A stretch of DNA of 64,000 bases from Bacteroidota bacterium (GTDB lineage: Bacteria > Bacteroidota > Ignavibacteria > OLB7): positions 325,445 through 389,444 of the forward strand of contig JAFDZV010000004.1 of NCBI GenBank assembly GCA_018266795.1, given 5' to 3'. How positions within the stretch are numbered: position 1 is the first letter of the stretch; each line of letters opens with the position of its first letter. The translations under genes and the position numbers were made by a program. Positions 41,741 to 52,700 of the stretch are shown piece after piece. The notes under the pieces are model-generated. The model was not told the origin of the DNA. It was given only the letters and a program-made list of their open reading frames with translations, and ran no database searches.

Positions 41741-44200
41741 CTATCGTACGATCTGCAGCGGCAGTGTGACCGCGCTGTGGGTGCCAGTGACCGCAACGAG
41801 ATAGTTGCCGCTCGGCAACGCGCTCACATCGATCTGCCGGGCCATCCCGCTCCCCGCGCTTCTGCGCATCACCTCGGCTCCCAGCATGTTCCGCACGATG
41901 ATCGTGCTTCCCGGTGCGAGCGCACCGTTGATCGTGATCGTCTCCTTCGCAGGGTTCGGCGCAAGCGTTACCGCATCGGCCGATGCCCACGGTACTTCCG
42001 ATGCATCGGGCGTTGTCACCACCACGGTGTTGGTTGGAACCGGCGCGTTGTAGTCGAAGTAGATGCTGGCATGATTGGGGATGCTGGTGCCGGGCTGGAT
42101 CCCGCGTGCCAGACGGATGCTGTAGTTGAAGTATCCCTGGCTTGCGGCTTCGTCCAGTGTGCTGTCCGGCAGGTTGATCTCGATGAATCGCCAGATGAGG
42201 GCACCGCCGCGTCCGAAGCTGAGCGTGTAGGGATGGCTGGAGGCGCCAAGCTGCAGCGTTGTGGGGTCCAGCCCCGGCGGCAGCGTGTCGTACACGGCTA
42301 CGTCGAACGCGGTGTCCGTGCCGTTGTTCTGGAAGCGGACGGTGTACTTGAGCACCGTGTCCGCCGGGCCGATCGTGCCGTGTGCACCGTTGCCGGAGGG
42401 GAGTACGCCGATCTCGTTCGGATCGTGCGAGCTGAGCGCGCGCGTGCAGAAGCGTGCGACGTTGTCGGCAGGCGTCTGATCCTTCGGGTTCTCCACCATG
42501 AGCTCATGGCATATATCGGTCCCTGCAAGCAGCGTCGTGTCCGCAAGCACGCGCACCTTGATCACGACGCGGGCGCCCACGGCCATCGGCCCCAGCTTCC
42601 ACTGCGCCAGCCCGGGCGATGAGCCTACTGGAGCAGGAACCGCACCGAGAAGATCCAGATGCCTGTCCATCACGAAGTGAACGTATGCGGAGTCCACCGG
42701 GACCGTGCCCACGTTGTCCACGGAGATCGCCACCGTGCTCTCGCGTCCGGGGCGTATCGTGCCGGATGCCACGTCGATGCGGAGATCGCGCATACCCGGT
42801 ATCGGCACTGTTCCAAACTCGCGGCCGTCTGCCACCTCCGCCGGCCGTACGACGCTCGCCGAGCGCGGCGCTCCGTTCGCCGGGCATGTCTGGTTCCAGT
42901 AGAGATAGGGGGCCAGCATGATGTTGTACGCGCCAACGGGCACCATCGTGCGATAGTTGCCGGCGGTGTCGGTGATGGCATAGTAGGGGCCGGGCTTCAC
43001 CGCCACGATGCGTCCGGGGAGCGGAGCATCGCCGGCCTGCGGAGCGCAGTAGGGATAGTGATCAGCGTAGACGTTGCCGGCAACCGTGCCGCAGGTGCCG
43101 TCGTCGCAGAGGATGGCGGCATAGTGGAGAAGCTGGTTGCAGGAGCGCGTCATCGAGCCGAGCACCACGATGTTATTGCCATACTCCGCGAACCAGGTGA
43201 GCGGAGCCACCGCGTTGAACCGCGGCAGCATGTGCCACTGCGTGCCGTCGTAGCGGGCCATGTAGTTGTACAGGGATGCTCCCGATACGGCCGCGCAGGC
43301 GACATACACCTGGCCGTTGTGCGGCAGGGCGGTGAGCCAGTACTGATTGTCTCCGCTCGGAAGCGGGATCGCCTGCCATGCGGAGCCGTTCCACTTCCAG
43401 AGGCCGTCGTAGGCCTGCGGGATCCTGACGATCGCATACAGCTCGCCATGAGCGGCCACGATCTCCCTGATGCCGTCCGGGAATGGATCGCCGAGCTGTT
43501 CCCAATCTGAACCGTTCCATCGGACCACCACATCGTTGAACTTCGTGGAGTGCAGTTGGCCGAATGCATAGAGCCTGTCTCCGTCGCCGGTGATTCCCTC
43601 CAGGTTCGTGAGTGCGCCGGAGGGGATCGAGTCCCACGCCGATCCATCCCATGCAGGAAAGTCCTTGCGGTAGTTCCGTACGGAGCCCCTGCGGAAGCAT
43701 GCACGGTCACCGTGGATTGTCATGGAGATGATGGCCATCGAATCGTCACCTGGCACATGCACCGTGTCCCATGCCGTACCGTTCCATCGTACCAGCGTCG
43801 GCCTCGATCCCGACCTGTTGAAGTTCGCCAGGTTGCCGAAGACATAGAGCTGATTGCGGTATGCTGCTATCCCTGCAACATATCCACCGGAGCTGGCAAC
43901 GGTGAACCCTGCGAACTGCCGCCAGTACGATCCGTTCCAGGCGGAGATCTCCACCACACTGTCCGGGTTCCCGTAATTGTGGTGTCCCGCATGGCAGGCA
44001 AGCAGTTCGCCGTTCAACGTGGCGGTAAAACTTGCGCCGGCCTGATCGGAAGCCCATGAGCCCGGGTTGGAGAGCCCCTCCCCCATGCCGATCCATGCTG
44101 CTGAGTCGGAACACTCGGGGGGCTGTTGTGCATGCGCGGTATCTGCTGCCGCAACGATCACGAGTATCGTTGCGGCAAGAAGGAGTGCCATTCTGTTCAT
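41741..44200 (-). CDS. Secreted propeller and repeat-domain protein with T9SS sorting tail
   Basis: An 819-residue protein with a signal peptide (1-24, ending AHAQ). Residues about 30-390 contain repeated VRWNGTAWDTV and WKWNGSAWQAI patterns, a beta-propeller-like string of W-N-G-x-x-W motifs. A carboxypeptidase-regulatory-like domain with ITDTAGNYRTMVPVGAYNI, a CARDB/DUF11-like pair (IDVASGTIRPG and HDPNEIGVLPSG, then YTVRFQNNGTDTAFDV) and a C-terminal domain LAPNPAKETITING with SALPSGNYLV follow. The last is a type A T9SS sorting domain, so the protein is exported to the surface. Function is unknown, perhaps adhesion. The ATG at 44200 gives the signal peptide. Confidence 0.8.
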   Translation of the reverse strand: MNRMALLLAATILVIVAAADTAHAQQPPECSDSAAWIGMGEGLSNPGSWASDQAGASFTATLNGELLACHAGHHNYGNPDSVVEISAWNGSYWRQFAGFTVASSGGYVAGIAAYRNQLYVFGNLANFNRSGSRPTLVRWNGTAWDTVHVPGDDSMAIISMTIHGDRACFRRGSVRNYRKDFPAWDGSAWDSIPSGALTNLEGITGDGDRLYAFGQLHSTKFNDVVVRWNGSDWEQLGDPFPDGIREIVAAHGELYAIVRIPQAYDGLWKWNGSAWQAIPLPSGDNQYWLTALPHNGQVYVACAAVSGASLYNYMARYDGTQWHMLPRFNAVAPLTWFAEYGNNIVVLGSMTRSCNQLLHYAAILCDDGTCGTVAGNVYADHYPYCAPQAGDAPLPGRIVAVKPGPYYAITDTAGNYRTMVPVGAYNIMLAPYLYWNQTCPANGAPRSASVVRPAEVADGREFGTVPIPGMRDLRIDVASGTIRPGRESTVAISVDNVGTVPVDSAYVHFVMDRHLDLLGAVPAPVGSSPGLAQWKLGPMAVGARVVIKVRVLADTTLLAGTDICHELMVENPKDQTPADNVARFCTRALSSHDPNEIGVLPSGNGAHGTIGPADTVLKYTVRFQNNGTDTAFDVAVYDTLPPGLDPTTLQLGASSHPYTLSFGRGGALIWRFIEINLPDSTLDEAASQGYFNYSIRLARGIQPGTSIPNHASIYFDYNAPVPTNTVVVTTPDASEVPWASADAVTLAPNPAKETITINGALAPGSTIIVRNMLGAEVMRRSAGSGMARQIDVSALPSGNYLVAVTGTHSAVTLPLQIVR

Positions 44201-44539
44201 GATAGTGCCTGAATGGCCGTGCCGGCTCGGAGAGGCGCCCGCCTCGGCTGTGTGTGCTGTTGAGAGAAGGAGAATCGTACCTGATGGATCAACACGAACA
44301 GGCGCGTTCCGTTGCAGGGAATTGCAGCGCGCGGGAGCACGTTCTACTGGAACGGGCAGGGGCCGCCGCGTTCTCTGCGCATGTGTAGTTCCCATTGCAG
44401 ATGCGGAGGAATCGATGTATGTTCAGCGCATTCCCCCTACATCTGTAGTCTTCTCATGGTTGCCCGGATATAGTCCTCTGTTGCCGATCCATTCCCTGGG
44501 TTGACGGCGTTCTATCGATTCATCTACATCAGTATCATC
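44201..44539. other. Divergent intergenic region
   Basis: No gene is visible. It holds the promoters of the secreted protein at 41741-44200 (minus) and of the interrupted gene at 44540 (plus). I see no exact TAnnTTTG element. Confidence 0.4.
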
Positions 44540-45628
44540 ATGGATTATCGATCCCTTCGATGCAGTGCGGTGCAGGTCCTTGCCGCCGCCATCGCGATTC
44601 TCGCCACACGGCCCGCCACGGCCTAGATACACACCAATCCCAACGCGCCGTACAAGCGGCCGCCGTGGGATGGAGCGCTGGAGATACGTTTTCCCAGGCC
44701 GGCCATTTGCCCGCCGCTCAGCCTGACCATGCCGCTGGATGTGATGCTCGGCTATATCGGCGGCGACAGCCTGGTGCGAACACTTTCGCTTGCAGGCACT
44801 GATACGCTGGCTCGCACCATGGCCTACACGGACACGCTCCGTCAGGCAATGAAGTACATGTATCTGATGGACGACTATGATCCGATTCGTTTCTTCCAGT
44901 GGAGCGGTTGGACAACGACTCAGATCCTTCACTATCGTACTGCGCCCGATTATCTGTGCGAAGCTCTCGTCTATCGTGCTCGTGTTGCCTGCCCGGATAC
45001 GCAGCGCACCGCCGTGCTCGGTGCTTCGGACATCATTGCCTATGTGCACGTCAACGCCACGCAGACCAAGATCGACACGAACGCCGCGCATGCGATTCAT
45101 GCAACGCTTGTCTCCTGCACGATGCTGGACACGATCAAGGGGCGGCGCATTCCGAACTGCTGGAGCAACGATGCCGGCAGCAAGCTGAAGAGCCCCGGCA
45201 CGGCGGCGGTTTCCGTTGCCCGCGCCGAGGGGAGCCAGCCGTCCGTGCCTGGTGCGTGCCTTCAGTTCGAGATCAGCCCGGAGTGGTCCCGCGTGGGAAG
45301 CAGCCACCATCCAGGGTGGCCGGGAATGTCGTTCGGCATCAACGATTCCACCGTCGGCCAGGGCTTCGCCGGCCGGCCGGGGCCGTGGGTGCAGCCGGAT
45401 GTGGACTACATCGTGCTCCTCCGCTTCCAGGGGATCGGCGGCGATTCCCTTTTTCAATATGCGTCCGTATTCCCAATTCAGTGGTTCGGCAACGCCTGCT
45501 GCATGTATCCGGTTCTGGGCGGCACGGTGTATGATCCGTACGATGACTTCGGCTTCGGCCCCAGCCGGACGCCGGCGCAGTTCATCGCCGGGCTTCGCTC
45601 GCGGATCTATTCCATCACTCATCCGTAG
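44540..45628 (+). pseudogene. Secreted hypothetical protein interrupted by an amber codon after the signal peptide
   Basis: The frame starts at ATG 44540 and encodes a normal signal peptide (SAVQVLAAAIAILATRPATA). Codon 29, TAG at 44624-44626, then stops it exactly at the expected cleavage site, and the same frame stays open for 333 more codons to 45628. A C-to-T change (CAG to TAG) would restore Gln, the usual first mature residue in this phylum. The downstream part has about ten cysteines, DDYDPIRFFQWSGW and PGMSFGIND, and no recognised domain. It is either a recent pseudogene, a sequencing error or, less likely, a read-through gene. Translation from an internal ATG (44729) would lack a signal. 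Confidence 0.75.
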
Positions 45629-45640
45629 CGGAGGCATCAC

Positions 45641-46746
45641 ATGAACAATCGTACAACGCGAGGCCTCGCCGGCCTGGTGTTCTGCGCCATGGCAATGGTT
45701 GGAGCGAGGGGCTGTATGCGCAATGCCCTCCCGATGCCGAGTACCCCTATCGCTTCTGCAAGAATGGGCAGCTCGTGACCCGCTGCGCATCGGATCCCTA
45801 TCATCTCTGGGAGGATGGGCAGCAGCTTGTTCCTCTCAAGCGGCACTATCCCGGCTGCATGACGATCGAGCAGGAGGGGCGGCTGGATATCTACATGCCG
45901 AAGGTGGTGACCGGCGGCGGCCCGGATGACTACGTACCGGTGTTTCTGCTTGCGAATCAGGAGAGGGATATCGTGGACGGCTTCAACGACTGGAACGCGA
46001 TCTGTCCGCCATCGGACGGGGAGTTCGACTGCTGTATGAAAATCTACTTTTCTGGCGACGACAGAGACTTCGGCGGGCCGGGCGACGGGATCAATGGGAA
46101 TTTCGAACTCGATGCACGCACCTGCCGTCCGACATGCAACGACGACCATCGTATCTATGTCAACGACTCTCCGCTGTGGCTGTATAAAAGGCGTGATCCG
46201 GCGCCAGGCGACGAAATCGTACATGCATTCTACACCGGACGCTACCCGCCGTCGATCGCACCGGATTATGAAGCCTACAGCCTCTACCAGGCGATCCTCT
46301 TCGGCGTCGGTTTCTGGTACGGCCTTCCGGACATCCGGTACAGCGACCCCGGCTGCAAGCGCCCCAACTCCATCATGGCGAACGAACTGGCCGACGGTCC
46401 GCCTACCGGCATCACGCTGGACGACATCTGCCAGTTCCAGAAGCTCTACTGCGATCACGAGGTCGGGCTCGGGGTTGAGGACGCACGGGCACCATCGCTT
46501 TCGTTCAGCGCATCGCCCAATCCGGCGAACACCACCATCACCCTTCGGCTGCCGGAGGATCTTCCGCACGATCCGTTGACGCTTCGGCTGGTGGACGCGA
46601 ACGGAGCAACGGTGCGCCAGATGCAGTGGGATGAGGCCGCGCGTGAAGTCACGGTGAACGTCTCCGCGCTCTCGAGCGGCGTATACATGCTCACGCTCTC
46701 GGACTGCGCATACTGCCACGGTGAGAAGGTGATCGTGCAGCGTTGA
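45641..46746 (+). pseudogene. Frameshifted secreted metzincin-like protein with T9SS tail
   Basis: ATG 45641 opens a signal peptide (MNNRTTRGLAGLVFCAMAMVG), but that frame stops at about 45780. The mature protein continues in another frame from GLYAQCPPDAEYPYRF at about 45709 to 46746. Adding one G to the GGGG run at 45708-45711 joins the two and recreates a perfect LYAQ cleavage site (368 residues). The mature part resembles a metzincin protease but lacks its catalytic residues: HExGHxxGxxH is replaced by FGVGFWYGLPD (46300-46332), while the Met-turn segment SIMANEL and DDICQFQKLYC remain. The last 80 residues (ASPNPANTTITLRL to VIVQR) are a type A T9SS sorting domain. It starts 12 bases after the preceding gene and is likely in its operon. 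Confidence 0.75.
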
Positions 46747-46828
46747 TGCCGCGATGATGGTTGGCCATCGGCACCGGCGGGCGCCCTGCGCTGCGCCAAC
46801 GGTCAGGCGATCCGATGCGAAACGAGAC

Positions 46829-46856
46829 GGGGCCGCTGCAACAGTGCAGCGGCCCC
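46829..46856. terminator. Bidirectional terminator between the metzincin-like gene and argS
   Basis: GGGGCCGCTGCA pairs perfectly with TGCAGCGGCCCC around ACAG (12-bp stem). It lies between two convergent gene ends (46746 and 46896). Confidence 0.75.
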
Positions 46857-46895
46857 GATCGCGCTCGTGCCGAGGATGTTCGTTCGCTCGTGCGC

Positions 46896-48659
46896 CTACA
46901 TCCGCTCCGGTATCTCGATGCCGAGAAGATCGAGCGCAAGCTCGAACTGCCGCAGGCAGAGTTCCACAAGGCCAAGCCAGGAGGCGCGCAGCGCGGCGTC
47001 GCTCTCGGAAAGAATGTGGCACTCGGCAAGGAAGCGGCTCAGCGTCTGCGCGAGATCGTAGACGTACTCGCAGAGGAAGCTCGGTGCGCGCTTCTCGTAC
47101 ACGTCCTCCACGGCATCGGGGAGGCGCGTAAGCTGAAGCAGCAACGGACGTTCGCGGTCGCCGGGTGCAAGCACCTCTCCGGGCGAGAAGCCGCGCTCCG
47201 TGGCCTTGCGCAGGATGGACTTGGAGCGCACGGCCGCATAGAGCAGATAGGCGCCGGTGCGGCCCTCGAAGCGGGTGAACTTGTCGAGGTCGAAGATGTA
47301 GTCGCTTGTCCGGTGATTCATCAGATCCGCGTACTTCACCGCAGCGATGCCCACCGTGCGGGCAATCAGCTCCTGTTCCTCACCGGGATAATCCTTCGCG
47401 ATCTCCGCCTCGCTCATCCGTTCGGTTGCCTGAACGGTTGCCATCGAGATCAGGTCGCCAAGCTTCATCACGCCTCCCTCGCGTGTCTTGAACGGCTTGC
47501 CGTCCGGACCGTTCATCGTGCCGAACGCAACGTGCTCCAGAATAGCATTGCCGGCGATGCCGGTGCGCCGCGCGGCGCGGAACACCTGATCGAAGTGCCG
47601 TCCCTGCCGCGCATCCACAACATAGAGCACAAGGTCCGCATGCAGATCGTTCACACGCTGCTCCAGCGTTGCAAGGTCCGTGGTGCCATACATCACGCCC
47701 CCCTCGCGGTTCACCACGATCAGCGGCTCGATCTCCTTCTCACCATCGGCCGGCGGAAGCTTGATCACACGCGCACCCTGATCCTCCTCGATGAAGCCGT
47801 TCCCTTCCAGGCGTTCCAGCATGGCGGGGATGCGCGGGTTCGCGTCGCTCTCACCCAGCCACAGGTCGAACTGCACGCCGAGCGATTCGAAGTCGCGCTT
47901 CAGCGTTGCGCTGGAGACATCCACGAAGTGGCGCCAGAGCGCACGGTATCCCGGGCGCCCCTGCTGCAACTCCATCGTTGCAACGCGTGCGGCATCCATC
48001 GCCTCGGGATCGTTCTTGCAGCGATCGTTCGCACGAGGATAGAGCGCCTCGAGATCCTCGGAGGCAATCGGCGGCTCCGTGGGATAGGGCCCGGTATACG
48101 CCTCGTCGAAATACGGGAGGCCCGGCTGTTCACGCTTCAGCTCCATGATCAGCATTCCCATCTGCCGTCCCCAGTCGCCGAGATGTACGTCGCTGGTGAC
48201 AACGTCGCCGCGGTAGCGGAAGACGCGCTGAAGGCTGTCGCCGATGATCGAGGAGCGGAGATGCCCAACATGCATCGCCTTCGCCACGTTCGGTCCGCCG
48301 AAGTCCACCACGACATTGCGCGGCCGCTCCACGAGCGGGCAGCCCAGGCGTTCATCCCGGCCCATGCCGGCAACCCATTCGCCGATGAACGCATCGGTGA
48401 GCGTGGCGTTCACGAAGCCCGGGCCCGCCAGCGAGAGATCGGCGAAGATCTCCCGTTCGGCTAGCGCCTCCAGCATCTGCTCTGCAACCTCTCGCGGATT
48501 TCGCTTCAGGGCCTTCGCCGCGGCGAGCGCGCCGTTGCACTGGAACTGGCCGAGGTCCGGACGAGCCGATACCACAACGGTTCCATGGGAACTGCCGATG
48601 CCGATCTCCTCGAAGGCATCACCGAAGAGAGCGGAGAGTTTCGTGAGAAGCGATTGCAC
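46896..48659 (-). CDS. argS: Arginyl-tRNA synthetase
   Basis: A 587-residue class I synthetase that charges tRNA-Arg. The N-terminal Add1 domain (about 1-100) is followed by FGGPNVAKAMHVGHLRSSI, where HVGH is the HIGH motif, then DVHLGDWGRQMGML, YGTTDLATLEQR, and FGTMNGPDGKPFKTREGG. The classical KMSK is absent, as in most arginyl enzymes. The C-terminal anticodon-binding helices end LGIEIPERM, the usual terminus. The GTG at 48659 gives VQSLLTKLSALFGDAFEE, a normal start; an ATG at 48755 would add an atypical 32-residue Arg/His-rich extension. It is not linked to the arginine cluster at 2.8-10.4 kb. Confidence 0.95.
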   Translation of the reverse strand: MQSLLTKLSALFGDAFEEIGIGSSHGTVVVSARPDLGQFQCNGALAAAKALKRNPREVAEQMLEALAEREIFADLSLAGPGFVNATLTDAFIGEWVAGMGRDERLGCPLVERPRNVVVDFGGPNVAKAMHVGHLRSSIIGDSLQRVFRYRGDVVTSDVHLGDWGRQMGMLIMELKREQPGLPYFDEAYTGPYPTEPPIASEDLEALYPRANDRCKNDPEAMDAARVATMELQQGRPGYRALWRHFVDVSSATLKRDFESLGVQFDLWLGESDANPRIPAMLERLEGNGFIEEDQGARVIKLPPADGEKEIEPLIVVNREGGVMYGTTDLATLEQRVNDLHADLVLYVVDARQGRHFDQVFRAARRTGIAGNAILEHVAFGTMNGPDGKPFKTREGGVMKLGDLISMATVQATERMSEAEIAKDYPGEEQELIARTVGIAAVKYADLMNHRTSDYIFDLDKFTRFEGRTGAYLLYAAVRSKSILRKATERGFSPGEVLAPGDRERPLLLQLTRLPDAVEDVYEKRAPSFLCEYVYDLAQTLSRFLAECHILSESDAALRASWLGLVELCLRQFELALDLLGIEIPERM

Positions 48660-48995
48660 GTGATGTCCGGATTGATGATGGGCGCCTGACAGGCGCCGCG
48701 ATGCTACCGTTGTATGCAGTGGCGATAATTTACTGCAGGCGTGCCGGGGTTCCACGGCCGTTCACACGTTGATGCGTATTTGGGGCCGTGACAAGCGGCC
48801 GATCACAGTGTCGGCGGCTTTTTGCAACCGGGGGCCTGGTTCTTTGGACACCCGCCTGCGGCTGGCTGTAGTGCCTGGTCAGCTGCAGGAAAACATGGAG
48901 CGGCGAAGAGGACGGCGCGCTGTCGTGTCAGGATGTCCGTGCCCGGATGCTGCGGCGCATGCAGGCACACAGCAACCGGAGCATGCGAGCGGGGA
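48660..48995. other. Intergenic stretch upstream of argS
   Basis: No gene is visible. A short palindromic hairpin, GGCGCC, TGACA, GGCGCC (48681-48697), lies 22 bases upstream of the argS start. It may be the end of the response regulator transcript or a leader structure. Confidence 0.4.
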
Positions 48996-49748
48996 TCAGA
49001 CTATCGAGAGCCTGCGAATCAACTCGTCCTTGCGCCGCCGCGACACCGGAATGGTGGCGCTGTCGGACATGATCACGAACCCTCCCTCGCCGCGCAGATA
49101 CTTCCGCACGTGCGCCATGTTCACCAGATGCGAGTGATGCACGCGAAGGAAGTCCTTCTCGCCGAGAATGGTGTCGAACTCCTTCATCGTGCGCGACACC
49201 AGAATCTGTTCATCGCGCACCAGATGAAACCGCGTGTAGTTGCCGTCCGCCTCGCAGCGAATGATGTCGCTCATCTGTACCAGGATAAGCCCGTCGTCCG
49301 TCGGGAGCGCAATCTTGCTGTGTTCCGGCGACGCATGGCGCAGGTTCGCGAGAAGGACCTCGATGTTCTGGCTCAGCGTACGCTTGCCGCCAAGCTTCTG
49401 CTCGGCCTTCGCCACTGCGGCAATCAGCTCGTCGCGATCGATCGGCTTCAGCAGATAGTCCAGCGCTGCCGCCTTGATGGCTCGCAGAGCATACTGATCG
49501 TACGCCGTGGTGAACACCACTTCAAATGTCTTCTCCGGCAGCGTTGCAAGCAATTCGAAGCCGTTGACGAACGGCATCTCGATATCCAGGAACACGAGAT
49601 CGGGCGAGCACTTCTCGATCATCTCCCGGCCGCTTGCAACGGAGTCCGCCATGCCCGCTACGTGAACGGATGGGCAGCACTGTTCCAACAGGCTTCGAAG
49701 TGTCTCGCGCCCAATCCGTTCGTCGTCGATAATGATCGCCTCAATCAT
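48996..49748 (-). CDS. LytTR-family response regulator
   Basis: A 250-residue two-component regulator. The receiver domain (about 1-125) has IIIDDE at 5-10, the phospho-acceptor Asp55 in LVFLDIEMP, TTAYDQYAL and LLKPIDRDEL. The LytTR DNA-binding domain (about 145-248) has ILVQMSDIIRCEADGNYTRFH, FLRVHHSHLVNMAHV and IPVSRRRKDEL. It overlaps the stop of the histidine kinase gene by 4 bases (ATGA), so the pair is translationally coupled and should work together. Target promoters cannot be named. Confidence 0.95.
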   Translation of the reverse strand: MIEAIIIDDERIGRETLRSLLEQCCPSVHVAGMADSVASGREMIEKCSPDLVFLDIEMPFVNGFELLATLPEKTFEVVFTTAYDQYALRAIKAAALDYLLKPIDRDELIAAVAKAEQKLGGKRTLSQNIEVLLANLRHASPEHSKIALPTDDGLILVQMSDIIRCEADGNYTRFHLVRDEQILVSRTMKEFDTILGEKDFLRVHHSHLVNMAHVRKYLRGEGGFVIMSDSATIPVSRRRKDELIRRLSIV

Positions 49749-52700
49749 GACTGCGCCTCCTCTGAACTCGGATGCTCCTCGCCCGCGGCCACATCCTGCG
49801 GAATGTAGAGATCGATGCGCGTCCCCGCGGCTGCGCCTGTCGGGTCAACCAGGTCCGTTACCTCCAGCGTGTAGCGCTGCCGGCTCAACAGGCTCAACGT
49901 GTCCAGCCGGTTGCGCGTAATCTCCATGCCGTACGAGCGATGATCCACCAATGCATTCTTCTGAATCTGGGCGGCGCGAATTCGTCCCACACCGTTGTCG
50001 ATGATGGAGCAGACCAGATGCGCAGGCGTCTGCCGGAAATCGATCGTGAGCGTGCCGGGCGATGAGCGATGCGCCAACCCGTGCTTGATTGCGTTCTCCA
50101 CGTACGGCTGAATCAACATCGGCGGCACTTCCATGTTGTTCGTGTTGATTGCCGGATCCACGGTGATCCGGTACGTGAAGCTGTTATCGAAACGGAGCGA
50201 CTCCAGGTCCAGATAGAGCCGGAGCTGTTCCAGTTCATCGGCCAGCGAAATCGTTTCCGCCTTGGAGTTCTCCAGCGTGGCGCGCATCAGACGCGAGAAC
50301 TTCGAGAGATAGCGATGCGCGGATTCGGTATCGTGCCCGACGATGAAATGGAGAATGGAGTTGAGCGAATTGAAAATGAAGTGCGGATTCATCTGGGCGC
50401 GCAGCGCCTGCAACTGATACTCCACAAGCTTCCGATTCAATCGCTCCTTCCTCCGCACGTCGCGGATGCGATAGAGCGCCGCGAGGGTAATCAGCAGCGC
50501 CACCGCCGCAAGGCAGCAGATCAGGAACGCCCACGTCTGCCAGAACGCCGGGTGCACCTCGATGCCCAGTGTAAGCCCGGCGTGATTCCAGACGCCGTCG
50601 CAGTTGGAACCTTCCAACCGGAACCGGTAGGAGCCCGGAGGAACGTTTGTGTACTCGGCAATCGGCCGCGTGCCGTCCGCCTCCCGCCAGTCCGAATCGA
50701 ACCCTTCCAGCATGTAGCGATAGACATTGCGCGACGGGTTCGTGAAGTCGAGAGCCGCGAACTCGATGGTGAAGAAATTGTTGTTGTGTTCCAGGTCTAT
50801 CCGACGCTTGAACACAGCCGATGTATCCAGGTGGAACGCTGTGTCCACCGTCTTGAACGATGTAATGCGCAGTGCCGGCTCCGTTCGGTTCAGATCCAGA
50901 CTGTCCGGATGGAAACGGAGCAGGCCGTAGGTGCCGCCGAAATAGATGTACCCTTCGGTATCGCGCGCGCAGGCCTTGAAGTGGAAGTCGTAGATGGCAA
51001 GCCCGTCGTCCGAATAGTAGTTGCGGAACCTCCCGCTTGCAGGATCGAATCGCGAGAGCCCGTTGTTCGTGCTGATCCAGAGCCGCTCGCGATCGTCCTC
51101 CACGATCGCACAGACCGTGTTGTTGATCAGCCCGTCGCGCTCCATGTATCGTTTCGCGATACCGGTTGCCGGATCGAATCTGTTGAATCCGCCGCCGGAG
51201 GTTCCTATCCATAGAATCCCGTGCCTGTCCTCATGGATGAACCAGATGCGATTGTTGCTCAGCGTCCGCGTGTCGCTTGGGACGCTTACATACCGTCTGC
51301 AGCGTCCGGTCAGCGGATCGAAGAGATTGAGACCGAAATCAGTACCGACCCATATTCGCCCCAGATGGTCGCGCAGCATGCAGAGAATCTTGTCGTTGCT
51401 GAGGCTGTTCGTATCCGCCGGATTGTTCCTGTAGTGAATCGCACGGCCGGTTGCCGGATCGAACCGGTTCAATCCACCCATGCTCCCAACCCAGATGCCA
51501 CCGTCCCTGTCGTCCAGAATGCTCCAGATGCCCCCCAGGGTCAGCGAGGTGGTATCGGCATCGGAATGCTCGTATCGCCGGAACGTGCCGGTTGCAGTGT
51601 CCAGCGCGTTCAGCCCCTTGTTCGTTCCGAACCACACCCTTCCCAGTGCGTCGGGATAGGCGGTGTTGATGGTGACATCGGTGAGGTTGGTCGGGGTATT
51701 GCCGACGCTGTAGTGCATTGCAACGCGTGAGCCGGAGTCCACGCGGTTGATGCCGTCGCCTGCGGTTCCAATCCAGATGCGTCGCCGGGAGTCGATGAAG
51801 ATCGAGCGCACAACCGATGCGCCGATGCTGGTAGGATCGTACGGGTCGTAGAGATAGTTCTGAAACTGCCAGCGGCGGCGGTTCACCTTGCAGACGCCCA
51901 GGTTCGTGCCGATCCAGATGTTCCCGGAATTGTCTTCGGCGAAGCAGTTGATCTGATTGCTCGAAAGGCTGTTGGGGTTGCTGGGATGGTTCGTGAAGCC
52001 GAACATCCTATGGTGAGCCGAATCAACCACCACGCCGCCGCGTCCGCTGGTTCCAATCCAGAGGGTGCCGCTGCGATCCCGAAACACCGTTGTAAGCGCC
52101 ACACGCGGCGTGTCGGAGATATGGTATTGATCGAACTTGCCGACGCTGTTGTCACGGGGGTTGAGCAGGTAAAGCCGGCGGAACGCCAGCACCCAGATCG
52201 TCCCGTCGGGCTCCGCGTACAACTGCCTGATCTGCTCCAGCGGCGCGGAGTTGAACGCCGGGATCGTGTGGTGATTGATGAATCCGCAAATGGATGGATC
52301 GTACAGATTCATTCCGCCGTCGTACGTGCCAACCCAGATGCGGCCCGAGCTGTCGCGGCAGACGGCCGTTACGAAGTCGCTGCTCAGGCTGTGCGGATCG
52401 TCCGGTTGGTGCGTCAGACGCTCCACGCGGCCGGTCACGGGCTCGAGAACCGAGACGCCGGCATCGGTCGCGGATGTTCCTATCCAAAGACGTCCGCTGC
52501 CATCCTCGCAGATCGATGTGACGATCCCCTCGCCGATGGAGTTCGGATTGCGAGGATCGTGCCGGTAATGCGTGAAGCGATTGGTGATGCGATCGTAGCA
52601 GTCCAGCCCGGCGCCCTGCGTTCCGAACCAGAGCATGCCGCGGCTGTCCTCGAATATGCAGTCCACACTTCCGTCGGCAATCGAGAGCGAGTCGGTGGGG

